7,992 bases of DNA from Rhodoferax sp. UBA5149 (GTDB lineage Bacteria > Pseudomonadota > Gammaproteobacteria > Burkholderiales > Burkholderiaceae_C), in assembly GCF_002413825.1 (NCBI RefSeq), contig NZ_DHXT01000001.1, positions 1 to 7,992 on the forward strand. The letters run 5' to 3'. A program made the translations under genes and the position numbers. The notes under the pieces were generated by a model. It was not told the origin of the DNA. It saw only the letters and a list, made by a program, of their open reading frames with translations, and did no database searches. Shown piece after piece: positions 4,374 to 7,992 of the stretch; position 1 is the first letter of the stretch; the number at the start of each line of letters is the position of its first letter.

Positions 4374-7300
4374 ATGACGACGGCTGCCGAAATCAAACAT
4401 CTTCAGAACAACGGCTTGTATTCCAGCGAGAACGAGCATGACGCTTGTGGCGTGGGTTTTGTGGCCCACATCAAGGGCACCAAATCGCACGACATCGTCA
4501 AGAACGCGCTCAAGATTCTTGAAAACCTGGACCATCGGGGCGCCGTCGGGGCCGACAAGCTGATGGGCGACGGCGCGGGCATTTTGATTCAGCTGCCCGA
4601 CGCGCTGTACCGTGAAGAAATGTCAGCGCAAGGCGTGACCTTGCCGGCACCGGGCGAATATGGGGTGGGCATGATCTTTTTGCCCAAAGAGCACGCCTCG
4701 CGCCTGGCTTGCGAGCAGGAGATGGAACGTGCCATCAAGGCCGAGGGCCAAGTGCTGCTGGGCTGGCGCGATGTGCCGATCAACCGCGACATGCCGATGT
4801 CGCCCAATGTGCGAAAAAAAGAGCCTATCCTGCGCCAGGTCTTCATTGGCCGTGGCAACGACGTGATCGTGCAGGACGCGCTGGAGCGCAAGCTCTATGT
4901 GATCCGCAAGACAGCGAGCGCCCACATCCAGGCGCTCAAGCTCAAGCACAGCAAAGAGTATTACGTGCCCAGCATGTCCAGCCGCACCGTGGTCTACAAA
5001 GGCTTGCTGCTGGCCGATCAGGTGGGGGTTTATTTTCGTGACCTGCAAGACGTGCGTTGCGTCTCGGCGCTCGGTCTGGTGCACCAGCGTTTCTCCACCA
5101 ACACCTTTCCTGAGTGGCCATTGGCCCACCCGTATCGCTACGTGGCGCATAACGGCGAGATCAACACCGTCAAGGGCAACTACAACTGGATGAAGGCCAG
5201 AGAGGGCGTGATGTCCTCCCCCGTGCTCGGCGAGGACCTGCAGAAGCTGTATCCGATCAGCTTTGCCGGCCAGTCCGACACCGCCACCTTTGACAACTGC
5301 CTGGAGTTGCTGACCATGGCCGGCTACCCCATCAGCCAGGCCGTGATGATGATGATTCCCGAGCCCTGGGAACAGCACACCACCATGGACGAGCGCCGCC
5401 GGGCCTTTTACGAATACCACGCCGCCATGCTGGAGCCCTGGGACGGTCCGGCCAGTATCGTGTTCACCGACGGCCGCCAGATTGGCGCCACGCTGGACCG
5501 CAATGGCCTGCGGCCCTCGCGCTACTGCATCACCGATGACGATCTGGTGATCATGGGCTCCGAGTCGGGCGTGCTGCCCGTGCCGGAGAACAAAATCGTG
5601 CGCAAATGGCGCTTGCAGCCCGGCAAGATGTTCCTGATCGATCTGGAGCAGGGCCGCATGATCGACGACGAGGAAATCAAGGCCACCTTGGCCAACAGCA
5701 AGCCCTACAAGCAGTGGATCGAGAACCTGCGCATCCGGCTCGATGACGTGCATGCCTCCTCGGTGCAGACTGGGCCGACCGATGGCATGACCATGGGGTC
5801 GGACGAAGCCAGCACCAGCTTGTCGTCCAGCTCGGGCCTGATGGAGTCGCTCGCGCTGCTGGATCGTCAGCAAGCCTTTGGCTATACCCAGGAAGACCTC
5901 AAGTTCTTGATGTCACCGATGGCCGTCAATGGCGAGGAAGGCACCGGCTCCATGGGCAACGACAGCCCGCTCGCTGTTTTAAGCGACAAAAACAAGCCGC
6001 TGTACAACTACTTCAAGCAGTTGTTTGCGCAGGTGACCAATCCGCCGATCGACCCGATCCGCGAGTCGATCGTGATGTCGCTGGTGTCTTTTGTCGGTCC
6101 CAAGCCCAATTTGCTGGACATCAACCATGTCAACCCGCCGATGCGCCTGGAGGTGAGCCAGCCGGTGCTGAACTTTGCCGACATGGCCAAGCTGCGCGAC
6201 ATCGAAAAGCAAACCCAAGGCAAGTTCCGCAGCTACACACTGGACATCACCTACCCGCTGGATTGGGGCCACGAAGGCGTGGAAGCCAAGCTGGCCTCGC
6301 TCTGCGCCGAGGCGGTGGATGCCATCAAGGGCGGTAAGAACATTCTCATCGTCAGTGACCGTACCGTGTGCGCGACCCACGTCGCCATCCCGGCGCTGTT
6401 GGCCCTAAGCGCGATCCACCAGCATCTGGTGCGCGAAGGTCTGCGCACCACGGCCGGCCTGGTGGTGGAGACCGGTAGCGCGCGTGAAGTGCATCATTTC
6501 GGGGTATTGGCGGGCTATGGTGCCGAAGCCGTGCATCCCTACCTGGCGATGGAAACGCTGGCCAGCATGCACCAGCAATTGCCTGGAAAACTGAGCGCCG
6601 ACCAGGCGATCTACAACTACGTCAAGGCCGTCGGCAAGGGCTTGTCCAAGATCATGTCCAAGATGGGCGTGTCGACCTATATGAGTTACTGCGGCGCCCA
6701 GCTGTTCGAGGCCATCGGCCTGAGTAGCGACACGATCGACAAGTACTTCACCGGCACGCCCAGCCGGGTCGAAGGCATCGGCGTGTTCGAGATTGCGCAA
6801 GAAGCCATTCGCATGCACAAGGCGGCCTTCAGCGACGACCCGGTGCTGGCCACCATGCTCGATGCCGGCGGTGAGTACGCCTGGCGTACCCGCGGTGAAG
6901 AGCACATGTGGACACCCGACGTCATCGCCAAGCTGCAACACAGCACGCGCTCCAACAACTGGAATAGCTACAAAGAGTACGCTCAGCTCATCAATGACCA
7001 GAGCAAGCGCCACATGACGCTGCGCGGTCTGTTTGAGTTCAAGATTGATCCGGCCAAGGCGATTCCGCTGGAAGCAGTCGAGTCGGCCAAGGAAATCGTT
7101 AAGCGCTTTGCCACCGGCGCTATGTCCCTGGGCTCCATCTCGACGGAAGCCCATGCCACGCTGGCCGTTGCCATGAACCGCATTGGCGGCAAGAGCAACA
7201 CCGGCGAGGGCGGCGAAGACCCGGCGCGTTACCGCCAGGAGCTCAAGGGCATCCCGATCAAACAAGGCCAGACCATGGCCGACATCATCGGCCACGATGT

Positions 7301-7992
7301 GGTGGAGGTGGACATTCCCCTCAACCCGACCGACTCCCTGCGCTCACGCATCAAGCAGGTGGCGTCGGGCCGCTTTGGCGTGACGGCCGAGTACCTGAAC
7401 AGTGCCGACCAGATCCAGATCAAGATGGCCCAGGGCGCCAAGCCCGGCGAAGGGGGCCAGCTGCCGGGCGGCAAGGTGTCCGAATACATTGGCCGCTTGC
7501 GCCACTCGGTGCCCGGTGTTGGCCTGATTTCGCCGCCGCCGCACCACGATATTTATTCGATTGAAGACCTGGCGCAACTGATTCACGACCTGAAAAATGT
7601 GGCGCCGCATGCCAGCATCAGCGTCAAGCTGGTGTCCGAAATCGGCGTCGGCACCATCGCCGCCGGTGTCGCCAAGTGCAAGAGCGACCATGTGGTGATT
7701 GCCGGCCATGACGGTGGTACCGGGGCCTCGCCCTGGTCGTCCATCAAGCATGCGGGCAGCCCGTGGGAAATTGGTCTGGCCGAAACCCAGCAAACGCTGG
7801 TGCTGAACCGTTTGCGCAGCCGCATTCGCGTGCAGGCCGACGGCCAGATGAAAACCGGCCGTGATGTCGCCATCGGCGCGCTGCTGGGCGCCGATGAATT
7901 CGGCTTTGCCACCGCGCCGCTGGTGGTGGAAGGCTGCGTCATGATGCGCAAATGCCACCTCAACACCTGTCCGGTCGGCGTGGCCACGCAAG
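4374..7992 (+). CDS. gltB: Glutamate synthase large subunit (3' end outside window)
   Basis: Alpha subunit of NADPH-type glutamate synthase. It hydrolyses glutamine, channels the ammonia and reductively aminates 2-oxoglutarate to glutamate, working with GltD. I translated all 1206 visible codons and found no stop or frameshift; about 1500-1600 residues are usual for the family. After a short propeptide, Cys25 (HDACGVGF) is the expected N-terminal nucleophile of the class II amidotransferase domain. Supporting motifs are HQRFSTNTFPEW from 237, HNGEINT at 259-265 and GQSD at 299-302. Residues 459-494 are a Ser/Thr-rich linker before LLDRQQAFGYTQEDLKF, which opens the central domain. The FMN-binding synthase domain starts near 883, with MSLGSIS at 917-923 and GEGGEDPARY from 944. 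Cys1188, Cys1194 and Cys1199 (C-x5-C-x4-C) bind the 3Fe-4S cluster. The C-terminal beta-helix domain and gltD should follow beyond the edge. AGGAG at 4363-4367 supports the start. Confidence 0.97.
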   Translation, partial: MTTAAEIKHLQNNGLYSSENEHDACGVGFVAHIKGTKSHDIVKNALKILENLDHRGAVGADKLMGDGAGILIQLPDALYREEMSAQGVTLPAPGEYGVGMIFLPKEHASRLACEQEMERAIKAEGQVLLGWRDVPINRDMPMSPNVRKKEPILRQVFIGRGNDVIVQDALERKLYVIRKTASAHIQALKLKHSKEYYVPSMSSRTVVYKGLLLADQVGVYFRDLQDVRCVSALGLVHQRFSTNTFPEWPLAHPYRYVAHNGEINTVKGNYNWMKAREGVMSSPVLGEDLQKLYPISFAGQSDTATFDNCLELLTMAGYPISQAVMMMIPEPWEQHTTMDERRRAFYEYHAAMLEPWDGPASIVFTDGRQIGATLDRNGLRPSRYCITDDDLVIMGSESGVLPVPENKIVRKWRLQPGKMFLIDLEQGRMIDDEEIKATLANSKPYKQWIENLRIRLDDVHASSVQTGPTDGMTMGSDEASTSLSSSSGLMESLALLDRQQAFGYTQEDLKFLMSPMAVNGEEGTGSMGNDSPLAVLSDKNKPLYNYFKQLFAQVTNPPIDPIRESIVMSLVSFVGPKPNLLDINHVNPPMRLEVSQPVLNFADMAKLRDIEKQTQGKFRSYTLDITYPLDWGHEGVEAKLASLCAEAVDAIKGGKNILIVSDRTVCATHVAIPALLALSAIHQHLVREGLRTTAGLVVETGSAREVHHFGVLAGYGAEAVHPYLAMETLASMHQQLPGKLSADQAIYNYVKAVGKGLSKIMSKMGVSTYMSYCGAQLFEAIGLSSDTIDKYFTGTPSRVEGIGVFEIAQEAIRMHKAAFSDDPVLATMLDAGGEYAWRTRGEEHMWTPDVIAKLQHSTRSNNWNSYKEYAQLINDQSKRHMTLRGLFEFKIDPAKAIPLEAVESAKEIVKRFATGAMSLGSISTEAHATLAVAMNRIGGKSNTGEGGEDPARYRQELKGIPIKQGQTMADIIGHDVVEVDIPLNPTDSLRSRIKQVASGRFGVTAEYLNSADQIQIKMAQGAKPGEGGQLPGGKVSEYIGRLRHSVPGVGLISPPPHHDIYSIEDLAQLIHDLKNVAPHASISVKLVSEIGVGTIAAGVAKCKSDHVVIAGHDGGTGASPWSSIKHAGSPWEIGLAETQQTLVLNRLRSRIRVQADGQMKTGRDVAIGALLGADEFGFATAPLVVEGCVMMRKCHLNTCPVGVATQ

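Noticed and set aside
4623..5873. Long minus-strand open frame of 416 codons, and similar ones at 6405-7295 and 7344-7991
   Set aside because: All are antisense to gltB, whose + frame is continuous with strong motifs. The His/Gly/Val-rich translations are typical of the reverse strand of high-GC genes.
1..7992. CRISPR arrays, tRNA or rRNA genes, toxin-antitoxin or defence genes
   Set aside because: Nothing of the kind was seen on either strand. The only repeats are those tied to the transposase unit and small dyads, and all longer genes are assigned to metabolic or transposase families.

Overview
The window looks like a conserved chromosomal housekeeping segment of a betaproteobacterium, most likely Burkholderiales and probably near Comamonadaceae. 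The reasons are high-GC coding with strong G/C third positions, the order aroB, dgt, DUF1415, methyltransferase, gltB (the aroB-dgt-...-gltB neighbourhood is familiar from Burkholderiales), and the character of the proteins. All genes read left to right on the + strand. The taxon assignment is inference from memory, not from a search.

Layout. Bases 1-435 hold the C-terminal part of 3-dehydroquinate synthase (aroB, cut by the window edge). A short AT-rich gap (436-501) precedes dgt (502-1677), an HD-domain dNTP triphosphohydrolase. The gap 1678-1825 carries an 8-bp dyad over the dgt stop codon and a 15-codon ORF with its own ribosome binding site that looks like the beheaded start of a lost gene. 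A DUF1415 protein (1826-2443) follows. It shares an ATGA stop/start overlap with a SAM-dependent methyltransferase-like protein (2440-3423), so the two are probably co-translated.

Bases 3425-4311 form what I read as one mobile unit: a REP-associated-type HUH transposase (RAYT/Y1 family, 3484-4176) enclosed by 29-bp inverted repeats that match at 27 of 29 positions, including an uninterrupted 18-bp core. The unit begins one base after the methyltransferase stop codon and ends exactly where the gltB promoter begins. That promoter (4312-4340) fits both a sigma-54 element (TTGGCAC-N5-TTGC) and a sigma-70 element (TTGGCA-N17-TATTCT). gltB (4374 to the window end) encodes the large subunit of glutamate synthase. 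It is open without interruption for 1206 codons and is cut just after the iron-sulfur cysteines.

The genes serve core metabolism: shikimate pathway, dNTP pool control and nitrogen assimilation. The accessory content is the transposase unit and the small gene relic. I see no defence system, CRISPR array, RNA gene or new multi-gene system. The most rewarding place for a second look is the transposase unit and its junction with the gltB promoter.
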